Positions 1-6,595 of a stretch of DNA of 10,968 nucleotides are shown one piece after another (positions within the stretch are counted from its first letter, which is position 1; each line of letters begins with the position of its first letter). Source of the DNA: an uncultured Campylobacter sp. (GTDB lineage Bacteria; Campylobacterota; Campylobacteria; Campylobacterales; Campylobacteraceae); the NCBI RefSeq assembly GCF_938045535.1, contig NZ_CALIMQ010000111.1, positions 1-10,968 of the forward strand, given 5' to 3'. The notes under the pieces were generated by a model that was not told the DNA's origin, did not search any database, and saw only the letters and a program-made list of their open reading frames with translations. The translations under genes and the position numbers were made by a program.

Positions 1-124
1 CTCCGCGGCGCTACCAAAATTTAACCTCGCGTGCGAAGCAAAAAAAGCGCGCGTAGATACCGCGATGAATCTAAACTTTGCCTTCGGCGGCGACAATGCC
101 GTAACCATAATAGGACGCGTATGA
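1..124 (+). CDS. apeO: 3' end of beta-ketoacyl-ACP synthase (ApeO-like), partial
   Basis: Only the last 40 codons are present; the reading frame begins at base 2 and ends at the TGA at 122-124. The C-terminal motif NLNFAFGG (residues encoded at 68-91) is the conserved Asn-rich FGG loop that closes the active site of FabB/FabF-type condensing enzymes, and matches the end of the complete ketosynthase later in the window (NNNFAFGG). The active-site Cys and His residues lie outside the window. It overlaps the next gene by ATGA, so translation is probably coupled. In known aryl polyene clusters the ketosynthase directly before the ApeP dehydratase is ApeO, the elongating ketosynthase thought to pair with ApeC. 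The ketosynthase assignment is well supported; the name rests on position. Confidence 0.75.
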   Translation, partial: SAALPKFNLACEAKKARVDTAMNLNFAFGGDNAVTIIGRV

Positions 125-549
125 GAGCCTCTAGCATCCTACCGCAGAGCGGATATATGGTCTTCGCGGATGAAATTTTAGAGGTTAGCGACGGGTATGC
201 GAGCTGCGCGTTTAGCGTTAAAGAGGACTCGCCGTTTACTGAAGACGGCGAGCTCGGCAGCTACGCGTATATGGAGATAATGGCGCAGTGTATCGGCGTG
301 TATTCGGGCTACCGAAATGACGGCGAGGCAAGGCTCGGGTTTTTGCTGGGCGTGCGGAACCTCGATATTTCGCGTGCAAGCCTGAAGGTGGGCGAGCGCG
401 TGATCGCGACGGCGAGGCAGAGCGTAAGCGACGGCGATGGGTTATATATCTTCGACTGCGAGATCCGCTGCGGCGGCGAACATATCGCAAGCGCCACGCT
501 AAGCGTAATGCGTGCGAGCGACGAAATGATAAAGAGTATAAATGGCTAA
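121..549 (+). CDS. apeP: Hotdog-fold 3-hydroxyacyl-ACP dehydratase subunit (ApeP-like)
   Basis: 142 residues, the usual length for this family. ApeP proteins work with ApeI to dehydrate 3-hydroxyacyl-ACP during polyene elongation. The sequence has the N-terminal hotdog motif ILPQSGYM (residues 6-13), the helix with YMEIMAQ (50-56), whose E52 aligns with the catalytic acid of FabZ (E-x-x-A-Q), and the GFLLG strand (73-77). Two oddities are visible: the family's usual PH in the first motif is PQ here (P8-Q9), and there is no GHFPG motif and no His anywhere before residue 100, so the catalytic His of FabA/FabZ is missing. A GTG at 31 is in frame, but it lies inside the upstream ketosynthase, and the ATG at 121 gives the expected length and a 4-nt overlap. 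The gene overlaps the ketoreductase by 8 nt. Confidence 0.85.
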   Translation: MRASSILPQSGYMVFADEILEVSDGYASCAFSVKEDSPFTEDGELGSYAYMEIMAQCIGVYSGYRNDGEARLGFLLGVRNLDISRASLKVGERVIATARQSVSDGDGLYIFDCEIRCGGEHIASATLSVMRASDEMIKSING

Positions 550-1276
550 GAGAATTTTAATCACCGGAGCAAGCGGCGGTATCGGCGAGGCGTGCGCGTT
601 AAATTTAGCGCAAAAGGGCTACGGCTTGGCGCTAAACGGGCGCAACGAAGCAAAGCTTAATGACGTAGCGAAGCGTTGCTCGGATGCGGGCGCGGCGGAA
701 GTTCAAATTTTAAAATTTGACGTCGCAGACACTGCTGCGGCGCAGGAGCAGATCGAAGCAGACATAGAGGCAAACGGCGCGTACTGGGGCATAGTGCTAA
801 ACGCGGGCATCACGCGGGATAACTCTTTCGTGTGGTTCGAGCGCGAGGATTGGCAAAGCGTGATAGATACGAATTTAGGCGGGTTTTATAACATCCTAAA
901 GCCCGCGCTGATGCCGATGATCCGCGCCAAAAAGGGCGGGCGTATCGTCGTAATGAGCTCGGTTAGCGGAATTGCCGGCAACCGTGGCCAGAGCAACTAC
1001 GCCGCTAGCAAAGGAGGCCTAATCGCCGCGGCAAAATCGCTAGCGATAGAACTTGCAAGCCGCAAGATCACGGTAAACGTCGTGGCTCCCGGGCTTATCA
1101 AAACGGCGATGAGCGAAGGTATAAACGAAGCTGCGAGCGAGCAAATTTTAGGCGCGATCCCGCTAGGCCGCATCGGCGAGCCGAGCGAAGTGGCGCATTT
1201 GGTGGAGTTTTTGCTAAGCGAAAATTCCGCATACATCACAAAAGAGGTTATTAAAATAGACGGTGGATTATGTTAA
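542..1276 (+). CDS. apeQ: 3-oxoacyl-ACP reductase, FabG-type SDR (ApeQ-like)
   Basis: 244 residues, the normal length for FabG. It should reduce 3-ketoacyl-ACP to 3-hydroxyacyl-ACP with NAD(P)H in each elongation cycle. The Rossmann glycine motif TGASGGIG is at residues 8-15, NAG at 87-89, and the classical short-chain dehydrogenase tetrad is complete: N111, S140, Y153 and K157 (YAASK). The cofactor and substrate loops PGLIKTAM and the C-terminal IDGGLC are also typical. The start is fixed by an 8-nt overlap with the dehydratase stop; the gene overlaps the next ketosynthase start by 7 nt. Its position between ApeP and ApeR matches known ape clusters. It could be mistaken for housekeeping fabG on sequence alone, but the operon context argues for the aryl polyene role. 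Confidence 0.92.
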   Translation: MAKRILITGASGGIGEACALNLAQKGYGLALNGRNEAKLNDVAKRCSDAGAAEVQILKFDVADTAAAQEQIEADIEANGAYWGIVLNAGITRDNSFVWFEREDWQSVIDTNLGGFYNILKPALMPMIRAKKGGRIVVMSSVSGIAGNRGQSNYAASKGGLIAAAKSLAIELASRKITVNVVAPGLIKTAMSEGINEAASEQILGAIPLGRIGEPSEVAHLVEFLLSENSAYITKEVIKIDGGLC

Positions 1277-2499
1277 ATAGAGTAGTTATTACGGGTTTTG
1301 GCAATGTCTGTGCATTCGGACGGGACTGGGCGAGCATAAAGCAAAATTTGGCGCAGCAAAAAAGCGCCGTAGTTTATATGAGCGAATGGGATATCTTCGG
1401 CGAGGAGCTAAACACTAGGCTGGGCGCGCCGATACCGAATTATGCGCCGCCTGCGCACTGGAGCCGCAAAGATACCCGCTCGATGGGTAAGGTAGCGATG
1501 TTTGGCGTCGATGCTGCGGGTGAAGCTCTGGCGGATGCGGGACTTTTAGAAGAGGGGTGCATAAAGGACGGTCGTATGGGCGTCGCAGCGGGTAGCTGCA
1601 GCGGCGACGCAAAGGCTACGGGCGAGGTCATAGATATTTTGCATGGCAAGGATAGCACCTTCAACGCCAACTCATACGTAAAGATGATGCCCCACACCGT
1701 CGCTGCGAATATCGCGATCTACTACGGACTAAAAGGCAGGCTCATACCTACGAGCTCTGCGTGCACGAGCGCGTCTCAAGCGATCGGCTACTCCTACGAA
1801 GCGATAAAATTTGGCCTTGCGGATATGATGCTGGCAGGCGGCGCGGATGAGCTACACCCAAGCCAGGCATTCGTATTCGATAAGCTCTACGCGACAAGCT
1901 GCAAAAACGACACCCCTACCCTCAGCCCTGCACCTTTTGATATAGCGCGCGATGGACTGGTTTTGGGCGAAGGCGGCGCTATATTCGTGCTGGAAAGCCT
2001 CAGAAGCGCCCTTGCGCGCGGCGCTAAAATTTACGCCGAGATAGTAGGATTCGGCACAACCTGCGACGGCACGCATATCACCCGCCCGCAGAGCGAGACT
2101 ATGCGTGCGGCGATGCAGCTGGCGCTCAAAGATGCCGCGATTTCGCCGGATCTCATCGGGCACGTAAACGCCCACGCTACGGCGACCAAGCAGGGCGACG
2201 TCGCAGAATCTACGGCGACGCATGAAATTTTCGGCTCGCAGACGCCCGTGAGCTCTTATAAAGGCTATTTGGGTCATACTTTGGGCGCGTGCGGGGCGCT
2301 GGAGAGCTTCATCTCGGTGATGATGATGAATGAGGGGCTATTCTATCCGAATCTAAATTTACAAGCTATCGATCCGGAATGTGCGCCGCTTAGGTACCTC
2401 ACGCAGCCACAGGAGATAAATACGAATTACGTTATGAATAATAACTTCGCTTTCGGCGGCGTGAACACCTCTTTGATTTTTAAAAAATTTATCGGTTAA
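1270..2499 (+). CDS. apeR: Beta-ketoacyl-ACP synthase, FabF-type (ApeR-like)
   Basis: 409 residues, full length for a FabF-type ketosynthase. It catalyses decarboxylative condensation of malonyl-ACP with an acyl-ACP. The nucleophile is C165 in TSSACTS; the second catalytic residue is H302 in NAHATATKQGD and the third is H336 in SYKGYLGHT, with the conserved K331 in the same motif. NNNFAFGG near the C-terminus is the gating loop. The active site is therefore complete, unlike the ketosynthase-like protein encoded two genes downstream. The start at 1270 overlaps the ketoreductase stop by 7 nt and is preceded by GGTGGA. Nothing in the sequence shows which steps (priming or elongation) it performs; in studied ape clusters two ketosynthases share the work, and the one after the ketoreductase is ApeR. 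Confidence 0.92.
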   Translation: MLNRVVITGFGNVCAFGRDWASIKQNLAQQKSAVVYMSEWDIFGEELNTRLGAPIPNYAPPAHWSRKDTRSMGKVAMFGVDAAGEALADAGLLEEGCIKDGRMGVAAGSCSGDAKATGEVIDILHGKDSTFNANSYVKMMPHTVAANIAIYYGLKGRLIPTSSACTSASQAIGYSYEAIKFGLADMMLAGGADELHPSQAFVFDKLYATSCKNDTPTLSPAPFDIARDGLVLGEGGAIFVLESLRSALARGAKIYAEIVGFGTTCDGTHITRPQSETMRAAMQLALKDAAISPDLIGHVNAHATATKQGDVAESTATHEIFGSQTPVSSYKGYLGHTLGACGALESFISVMMMNEGLFYPNLNLQAIDPECAPLRYLTQPQEINTNYVMNNNFAFGGVNTSLIFKKFIG

Positions 2500-2509
2500 A
2501 GGAGAGAAA

Positions 2510-2932
2510 ATGAAAAAATTTCTATTTTTCGCAGTTGCGGCGCTTCTCGTCGCTAATTCGGCTTATGCCAAAAACGACATCATGCGCTTCCCTATCGCCG
2601 CGGCACTCGCAGAGCCCGACGCCAAAGCCAAGCTTGATCCGAACATAAAATTCTACTTCGGCAACAAATCCGCAGGCAGAAAGATCACGCAGCAGCTAAG
2701 CTCGAACAAAAAAACAAACAGCATCAACAAGACCGATCAAGCCGCATGCAACCGCGCGTTTTTATCGGCACTGCTTAGCTTTCAAGACCGAGCCAAAAAA
2801 GAGGGTGGCAACAAGGTCGTAAACATCACGAGCTACTATTACAAAAACGTTTTCGTGAGCGACAAGGAGTTTGAATGCGGCGTAGGCTCGATAATGAACG
2901 GCGTCACGCTAAGAGGCTATATTGCAAAATAA
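2510..2932 (+). CDS. Small secreted protein of the family often labelled 'excinuclease ATPase subunit'
   Basis: 140 residues with a clear Sec signal peptide: MKK, a hydrophobic core (residues 4-17) and an AYA cleavage site, so the mature protein starts near K21 and is periplasmic. The body contains FPIAAAL (27-33), KLDPNIKFYFG (41-51), a helix ending RAKKEGGNKVVNI (94-106) and SYYYKN. Two cysteines, C80 and C123, could form a disulfide. This pattern recalls small exported proteins that databases often call 'excinuclease ATPase subunit'; there is no Walker motif or UvrA feature, so that name is misleading. The GG-N-x-VVN segment resembles the helix-strand unit of YbjQ/heavy-metal-binding-like folds, but that is only an impression. 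It is the one gene here with a real gap (10 nt) and a strong Shine-Dalgarno (AAAGGAGA). Biochemical function unknown; a periplasmic role in pigment lipid handling is a guess from context. Confidence 0.7.
   Translation: MKKFLFFAVAALLVANSAYAKNDIMRFPIAAALAEPDAKAKLDPNIKFYFGNKSAGRKITQQLSSNKKTNSINKTDQAACNRAFLSALLSFQDRAKKEGGNKVVNITSYYYKNVFVSDKEFECGVGSIMNGVTLRGYIAK
2911..2924 (+). promoter_or_regulatory. Ribosome binding site setting a TTG start for apeC
   Basis: AAGAGG at 2911-2916 lies five bases before the TTG at 2922-2924. The TTG overlaps the end of the upstream gene, and the product begins MQNKLSFGV, which fits the N-terminus of ketosynthase-like ApeC proteins. No ATG in this frame occurs before the low-complexity insertion, so TTG is the best start. 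Confidence 0.6.
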
Positions 2933-4481
2933 ACTAAGCTTCGGCGTAGCTTACGCAAGCGCGATAATTTCGGGCGAGCCGGCGGAGTTTTATAAAAATT
3001 TCGCCGCTTGCTCGGACGGAATTTCCGAAGTAAATTTAGGCGGAAATTCCGATCTCGCTTGCGACACGGATCAAAATTTTACGTATGATTTCGCGTTAAA
3101 TTCTACGCAAGATTTTACAGATATTCCAGACTGCAAGCAAAATTCCATAAATTCTGTAAAATTTACAGCTTGCGAGAATAACGAAAAAGCGGGGCGTAAC
3201 CTTGTTACAGAAGATTTTGATGAAAAATCTACCGAGCTCGGCTCGCAGCGGGGATTAAATTACAAAGCGGTTGCGTCTAAATTTAGCTCCGCGCGCACTT
3301 TTGATTGCGGCTCCGAAAAGGTGGCGGAGCTTTATAAAAATTTCGCCGCGCGCGAGGGCGAGGCTTTACAAAATAGCCCTGAAGAAAATTTAGAAATCGC
3401 TGCCCGCTTAAAAGAGGAAATTTTAGCACTCGAAGCTTTAAAAAAAAAGCCGGCTCTTTATCATATTCCGCCATTGCAGCGTCGCCGCTTGGGGCTCGGG
3501 GCAAAACTTTGCATCTCGCTTTTAGGCGAAATTTCGCAAAATACGCCGGAAAGTTTAGCCGAGGAAAGCTCCTTAAATCTCGCGCCTCAAAATTTAGATG
3601 CAAGCAAAAGCCGTGCCGCCGCACAAAACCCGTCGCCGCAGGATTTTTCAAATGAGAATTCTTTAAATTTTATGCCGCAAGATTTAAATTCGGCGCAGCA
3701 AGATTTCACAAATAAAAATTCTTTAAATTCCGCGAGGCAAAATTCCAAAGCAAACGAATGCTCGGGAGCCTGCGATCATGCGATGCAAAGCTCCGCAACG
3801 CAGCGCGAGGGAATGCCGCTCGTCTTTTGCTCGCGCCTGGGCGAGATCAACCGCTGTTTTAGCCTGCTCGGCTCGATGAGCGAAAGCGTCTCGCCTTCGA
3901 GCTTTTGCGTCAGCGTACTCAACGCGATCGCGGCGCAAAATGCGATTTTTACGCAAAATCATGCCGAAATTTCGACGATCTCTGCGGCGTGCGCGCTCGA
4001 AAACGGCGCAATAATCGCCGCTGCGAGGCTGAAAGAAAGCGCGGAAAATTTCGGCTCCGCGCAGGACGCAAACGAAGATGGCAAGGACGGCGAATGCAAG
4101 TTGGATAACGATAAAATCGCCCTGCTCTGCTATTTTGAGGAGGTAAATAACGACTATCTGAAGCGCTGCGACTTCGCCTGCGCCCTACTTCTGGTGCTTC
4201 AGCGCGGAGATGACATGCAGATCGAAATTTCGCCGCACGTTGCGGACGCAACGACACAGAGCATAGAGGCACAAAATCCAAAACCGCGAGCCGAGAATGA
4301 AATTTTACGAAGCTTTAAAGGGGACGGCGAGATCCCTCTAGATACCGCGGTGAAATTTTTGGCTAAAATCCTCTCCGGCAAGCGCGAATGGCGCAGCAGC
4401 GACGGGGTTTTGGACTATCTTTGGCGCGTCAAAGATCCCGCCAAAATCGCAGCTTTTTTAAGGCAAGATCGTGAGCGTTAA
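2922..4481 (+). CDS. apeC: Ketosynthase-like partner protein (ApeC/chain-length-factor type) with large insertions
   Basis: 519 residues, roughly twice the usual length of about 240-260. The recognisable core is split: LSFGVAYASAIISG (5-18), the helix PPLQRRRLGLGAKL (183-196), then FCSRLGEINRCFSLLG followed by SPSSFCVSVLNAIAAQNAI (about 302-342), IAALLCYFEE-like and LLLVLQRGD strands, and LAKILSGKREW near the C-terminus. This order fits the 'ketoacyl-synthase N-terminal-like' family found in aryl polyene clusters, which lacks a catalytic Cys and is thought to pair with ApeO as a chain-length factor. Residues about 19-140 and 205-295 are low-complexity sequence rich in N, S, A, Q and KF words, with internal duplications described separately. 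All insertions keep the frame. It starts at TTG, overlaps the upstream gene by 11 nt, and its 3' end overlaps the next ORF by 11 nt. Family call firm; the folding of the insertions is unknown. Confidence 0.82.
   Translation: MQNKLSFGVAYASAIISGEPAEFYKNFAACSDGISEVNLGGNSDLACDTDQNFTYDFALNSTQDFTDIPDCKQNSINSVKFTACENNEKAGRNLVTEDFDEKSTELGSQRGLNYKAVASKFSSARTFDCGSEKVAELYKNFAAREGEALQNSPEENLEIAARLKEEILALEALKKKPALYHIPPLQRRRLGLGAKLCISLLGEISQNTPESLAEESSLNLAPQNLDASKSRAAAQNPSPQDFSNENSLNFMPQDLNSAQQDFTNKNSLNSARQNSKANECSGACDHAMQSSATQREGMPLVFCSRLGEINRCFSLLGSMSESVSPSSFCVSVLNAIAAQNAIFTQNHAEISTISAACALENGAIIAAARLKESAENFGSAQDANEDGKDGECKLDNDKIALLCYFEEVNNDYLKRCDFACALLLVLQRGDDMQIEISPHVADATTQSIEAQNPKPRAENEILRSFKGDGEIPLDTAVKFLAKILSGKREWRSSDGVLDYLWRVKDPAKIAAFLRQDRER
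2981..3349 (+). repeat. 27-bp direct repeat bounding a 342-bp unit in apeC
   Basis: Bases 2981-3007 and 3323-3349 are 26/27 identical and 342 bp (114 codons) apart. They encode AEFYKNFAA (residues 21-29) and AELYKNFAA (135-143). The segment between them is low complexity. The simplest reading is an old in-frame tandem duplication, or slippage, at this site. Confidence 0.85.
3639..3731 (+). repeat. 60-bp degenerate tandem repeat in apeC
   Basis: Bases 3639-3671 and 3699-3731 are similar and 60 bp (20 codons) apart, encoding QDFSNENSLNF and QDFTNKNSLNS, with PQDLNSA between them. It lies within the second low-complexity insertion of the ApeC-like protein and keeps the reading frame. Confidence 0.75.
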
Positions 4482-5580
4482 AATAGCAAAATTTCATCGC
4501 ATGAGAAAGCGTGGCGAGACGAGCAAATTTAATCAAAATCCTAGGCCACGCGGAGCCGCAAAGGCACGAACGACGAGCTTTAAATTTAGCCGCTCCGCCA
4601 AACGCGGATATAGTGAAGGTTTTAAATTTAGCCGCGCTATCAAACACGAGCTCGCCCAAACGGCACATCTTAAAAACACGCCGAAAGGGCGCGTGCCGTG
4701 CGCCCCCAAATCGCGTTGCAATGAGGCGCGCTGCGAAAATACGCCGCCGAGGAATACGCAACGAATCCAAAAAAATCCGCCTAAACGCTGCGAGCTGCGA
4801 GCCATAAAAATTTTACCGCAGCGGCGCATGGAAGACACCGTAAAATTCCGCTATAAAGACAGATGCGGCGAGCCGAAATACTACGCGCAGCAGGCTGTAA
4901 ATTTCATAAATTTAGCAGATCAAAGCTTGGGCTACGAGTTTAAATTTAGCCGCGCGATGAACCGAGTAGCCACTCACGCAGGATGCACACGACAAGGCGC
5001 TACGATGAATTTTAAATTTAACGACGCCGCGAGCTATAAATTTAATCAGACGGCGCGTCGTATGGCGGCGCAAAAACAGCGTGTATGGCACTTCGCAGAA
5101 ATTCTGTCGCAACGGCGCGCGTGGCAAACCGCCGAAATTCTACCGCAACGATATGTGCAGCAAAAGATAAAAATTCCATCGCAGCAATACGCACGACGAA
5201 GCGTGCGGCAAACTGCGGAAATTTCACCGAGACAGTACGCACGGCAAGCGGCGGGAATTCTACAAGATCGCAGTTTATCGCGCGTCACAAAAATTCTATT
5301 GCTTCGGCACATGCACGGCGCCGAGATCGCCAAGGCTCCCGCTCAGAGCACGAAAAATCTATTACTTCGGCGCACGCCGCAAGCTGAAATATCGCGCACA
5401 ACAAACCGCAAAAACTCCGCTGCGATGCGGCGAGCGGTAAGCCGTAAAAATTTTATCGAGATCGCGCGCATGATTAACCATCAAATCCCCGCCGAGAACA
5501 ACAAAACCCTCGCCGATAGTCATAAAATCCCTAACGAGAGCTGCCGCATAATCCCCGCTGAAAGAGGCGCCGCGCGATGA
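4471..5580 (+). CDS. Unrecognised, very basic repeat ORF between apeC and apeD
   Basis: 369 codons from a GTG at 4471 to TGA at 5578-5580. I recognise no family. The product is strongly basic (Arg/Lys/Asn/Gln/Ala-rich), with no signal peptide, no membrane segment and no obvious hydrophobic core. The first half contains FKFSR words; the second half consists of degenerate 12-residue units resembling (K/A)(I/E)ILPQRRxARQ. For coding: AAGG at 4460-4463 sits seven bases before the GTG, the ORF overlaps apeC by 11 nt and apeD by ATGA, the repeats stay in one frame, and no stop occurs over 1.1 kb. Against: several other frames of the same stretch are also long and open, so openness alone means little, and in known clusters apeC and apeD are neighbours. 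It may be a recently grown repeat protein or a repeat field that happens to stay open. Confidence 0.45.
   Translation: MSVKIAKFHRMRKRGETSKFNQNPRPRGAAKARTTSFKFSRSAKRGYSEGFKFSRAIKHELAQTAHLKNTPKGRVPCAPKSRCNEARCENTPPRNTQRIQKNPPKRCELRAIKILPQRRMEDTVKFRYKDRCGEPKYYAQQAVNFINLADQSLGYEFKFSRAMNRVATHAGCTRQGATMNFKFNDAASYKFNQTARRMAAQKQRVWHFAEILSQRRAWQTAEILPQRYVQQKIKIPSQQYARRSVRQTAEISPRQYARQAAGILQDRSLSRVTKILLLRHMHGAEIAKAPAQSTKNLLLRRTPQAEISRTTNRKNSAAMRRAVSRKNFIEIARMINHQIPAENNKTLADSHKIPNESCRIIPAERGAAR
4579..4953 (+). repeat. Three exact copies of the 15-mer TTTAAATTTAGCCGC
   Basis: Exact copies lie at 4579-4593, 4621-4635 and 4939-4953, 42 and 318 bp apart, both multiples of three, and each encodes FKFSR in the same frame. 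A related copy at 5011 reads TTTAAATTTAACGAC (FKFND). The 13-base core recurs outside this ORF at 6863, 7220 and 7591. Confidence 0.9.
5098..5523 (+). repeat. Degenerate 36-bp (12-codon) tandem repeats
   Basis: Units begin with (G/A)AAAT(T/C)-like words at 5098, 5134, 5170, 5218, 5254, 5290, 5353, 5386, 5410, 5446 and 5482; the next such start, at 5524, closes the last unit. Successive spacings are 36, 36, 48, 36, 36, 63, 33, 24, 36, 36 and 42, all multiples of three and mostly of twelve. The best conserved units encode EILSQRRAWQTA, EILPQRYVQQKI and EISPRQYARQAA. An outlying pair upstream, starting KILPQRR and KFRYKDR, has its I/F codons at 4810 and 4846, again 36 bp apart. Units are too diverged to be a young satellite. 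Confidence 0.8.
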
Positions 5581-6332
5581 AGCAGTTAAATCCGCTAAGG
5601 CGCAAAATCAAGCAGATCGGCATCGCGTTATCCTTCGCTAGCTTCGGCGCACTGTGTATGATAGGTAACCTACTCTTCCTCCCCGTAGCGCTGCTGCGGC
5701 TAAACCGCATAGAGGTCGTGCGAAATTTCGTGCGCGATTTTATAATGATCTCGTGGCGCATATTTTTGCTGCTCGCGCGACTTTACGGCAGTATCGGCGT
5801 GAACTGGCGCTGCAAACTCCCGCCTAGCGGCACCCTCATCATCGCAAACCACCCTAGCCTGCTTGACGTGGTGATCTTTTTAGCTCACGTGCGGCGCGCA
5901 AACTGCGTAGTCAAGGAAAGCCTATGCAAAAACCCTTTCCTCTCCGCCGCCATCGCAGCCGCGGGCTACATCCCAAACACCGACTCGGAAGCGATGATAG
6001 ATGCGTGCCGCAGCGCCCTTGCGCGAGGAGAAAGCCTAATCATCTTCCCCGAGGGCACGCGCACCGCAGATCGCATCGCCATGCACAAAGCGGCGTTTTA
6101 CATCGCGATAAATTTCGCAAAAAATATGAATTGCATCGCGATAAAAATGGATCCTAAAAGCCTAAAAAAAGGACAAGTATGGTACGATACGCCCGAGGTT
6201 CGGATGAAGTACGACCTCTACGAGCTGTGCGCGCTCGATCTAACGGACTTTGAGCCGGATCGCCCAAATCCGATCCGCGTGCGCAAACTCTACGAAAAAA
6301 TATCAAATCTATATGAAAAGGAGAATCTGTGA
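5577..6332 (+). CDS. apeD: 1-acylglycerol-3-phosphate-type acyltransferase (ApeD-like)
   Basis: 251 residues, normal for a PlsC-type acyltransferase. It transfers acyl groups from a thioester to a lipid or glycerol-like acceptor at the inner membrane; in aryl polyene clusters it is thought to help build the lipid anchor of the pigment. An N-terminal hydrophobic segment (residues about 15-40) and a second (about 51-70) should hold it in the membrane. The catalytic block NHPSLLD (91-97) gives the NHx4D motif with H92 and D97, and FPEGTR (157-162) is the phosphate-binding motif; the segment IAIKMDP follows. AAGAGG at 5562-5567 is nine bases before the ATG. The start overlaps the preceding repeat ORF by ATGA and the stop overlaps the next gene by GTGA. 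The fold and motifs are secure; the exact acceptor is not visible. Confidence 0.88.
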   Translation: MKQLNPLRRKIKQIGIALSFASFGALCMIGNLLFLPVALLRLNRIEVVRNFVRDFIMISWRIFLLLARLYGSIGVNWRCKLPPSGTLIIANHPSLLDVVIFLAHVRRANCVVKESLCKNPFLSAAIAAAGYIPNTDSEAMIDACRSALARGESLIIFPEGTRTADRIAMHKAAFYIAINFAKNMNCIAIKMDPKSLKKGQVWYDTPEVRMKYDLYELCALDLTDFEPDRPNPIRVRKLYEKISNLYEKENL

Positions 6333-6595
6333 ACGAAGAAATTTTGGAGCTTAAGGAGCTGATCATTTCGGGGCTGAACCTCGAAGACGTAGCGCCCGGC
6401 GACATAAATGACGATGAGCCGCTTTTTGGCGACGGGCTCGGGCTCGATTCGGTCGATGCGCTGGAGCTCGGGCTTTTGGTGCAGAAAAAATACGGCATCG
6501 TGCTTAACTCAAAAACCCAAAATTTAAAGCAAATTTTCTCATCCGTTGCGTCTTTGGCGCAGTACATCGCCGAAAATAGGAGTAAAAATGAGTAA
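6329..6595 (+). CDS. apeE: Acyl carrier protein 1 (ApeE-like)
   Basis: 88 residues, acidic, with the four-helix acyl carrier pattern. The phosphopantetheine attachment serine is S41 in GLDSVDALEL. The GTG start at 6329 overlaps the acyltransferase stop by GTGA and is preceded by AAGGAG six bases upstream, so the start is well set. It carries growing chains as thioesters in the cytoplasm. It differs clearly from the second carrier protein next to it (LGLDSVDALEL against LQIDSIDAIDL), which fits the division of labour reported for paired ape ACPs, but which one carries which intermediate cannot be read here. The E/F naming follows gene order. Confidence 0.9.
   Translation: MNEEILELKELIISGLNLEDVAPGDINDDEPLFGDGLGLDSVDALELGLLVQKKYGIVLNSKTQNLKQIFSSVASLAQYIAENRSKNE

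Noticed and set aside
31..120. An upstream GTG start at 31 for the ApeP-like gene, adding 30 residues.
   Set aside because: The extra residues are an out-of-frame reading of the ketosynthase C-terminus; the ATG at 121 gives the family length and an ATGA overlap.
1852..2277. A 141-codon minus-strand ORF inside the apeR ketosynthase gene, like other long minus-strand ORFs within 4429-5333 and 9054-9698.
   Set aside because: They lie opposite well-supported genes or repeat sequence, have no recognisable motifs and reflect the low stop density of GC-rich sequence.
2510..2932. Annotation as an excinuclease (UvrA-like) subunit.
   Set aside because: It is a 140-residue exported protein without Walker A, Walker B or zinc-finger motifs; the name is a propagated database label.
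5098..5523. Repeats of about 36 bp suggested a CRISPR array.
   Set aside because: There is no constant repeat alternating with unique spacers; the units are contiguous, degenerate and frame-preserving, and no cas genes are present.
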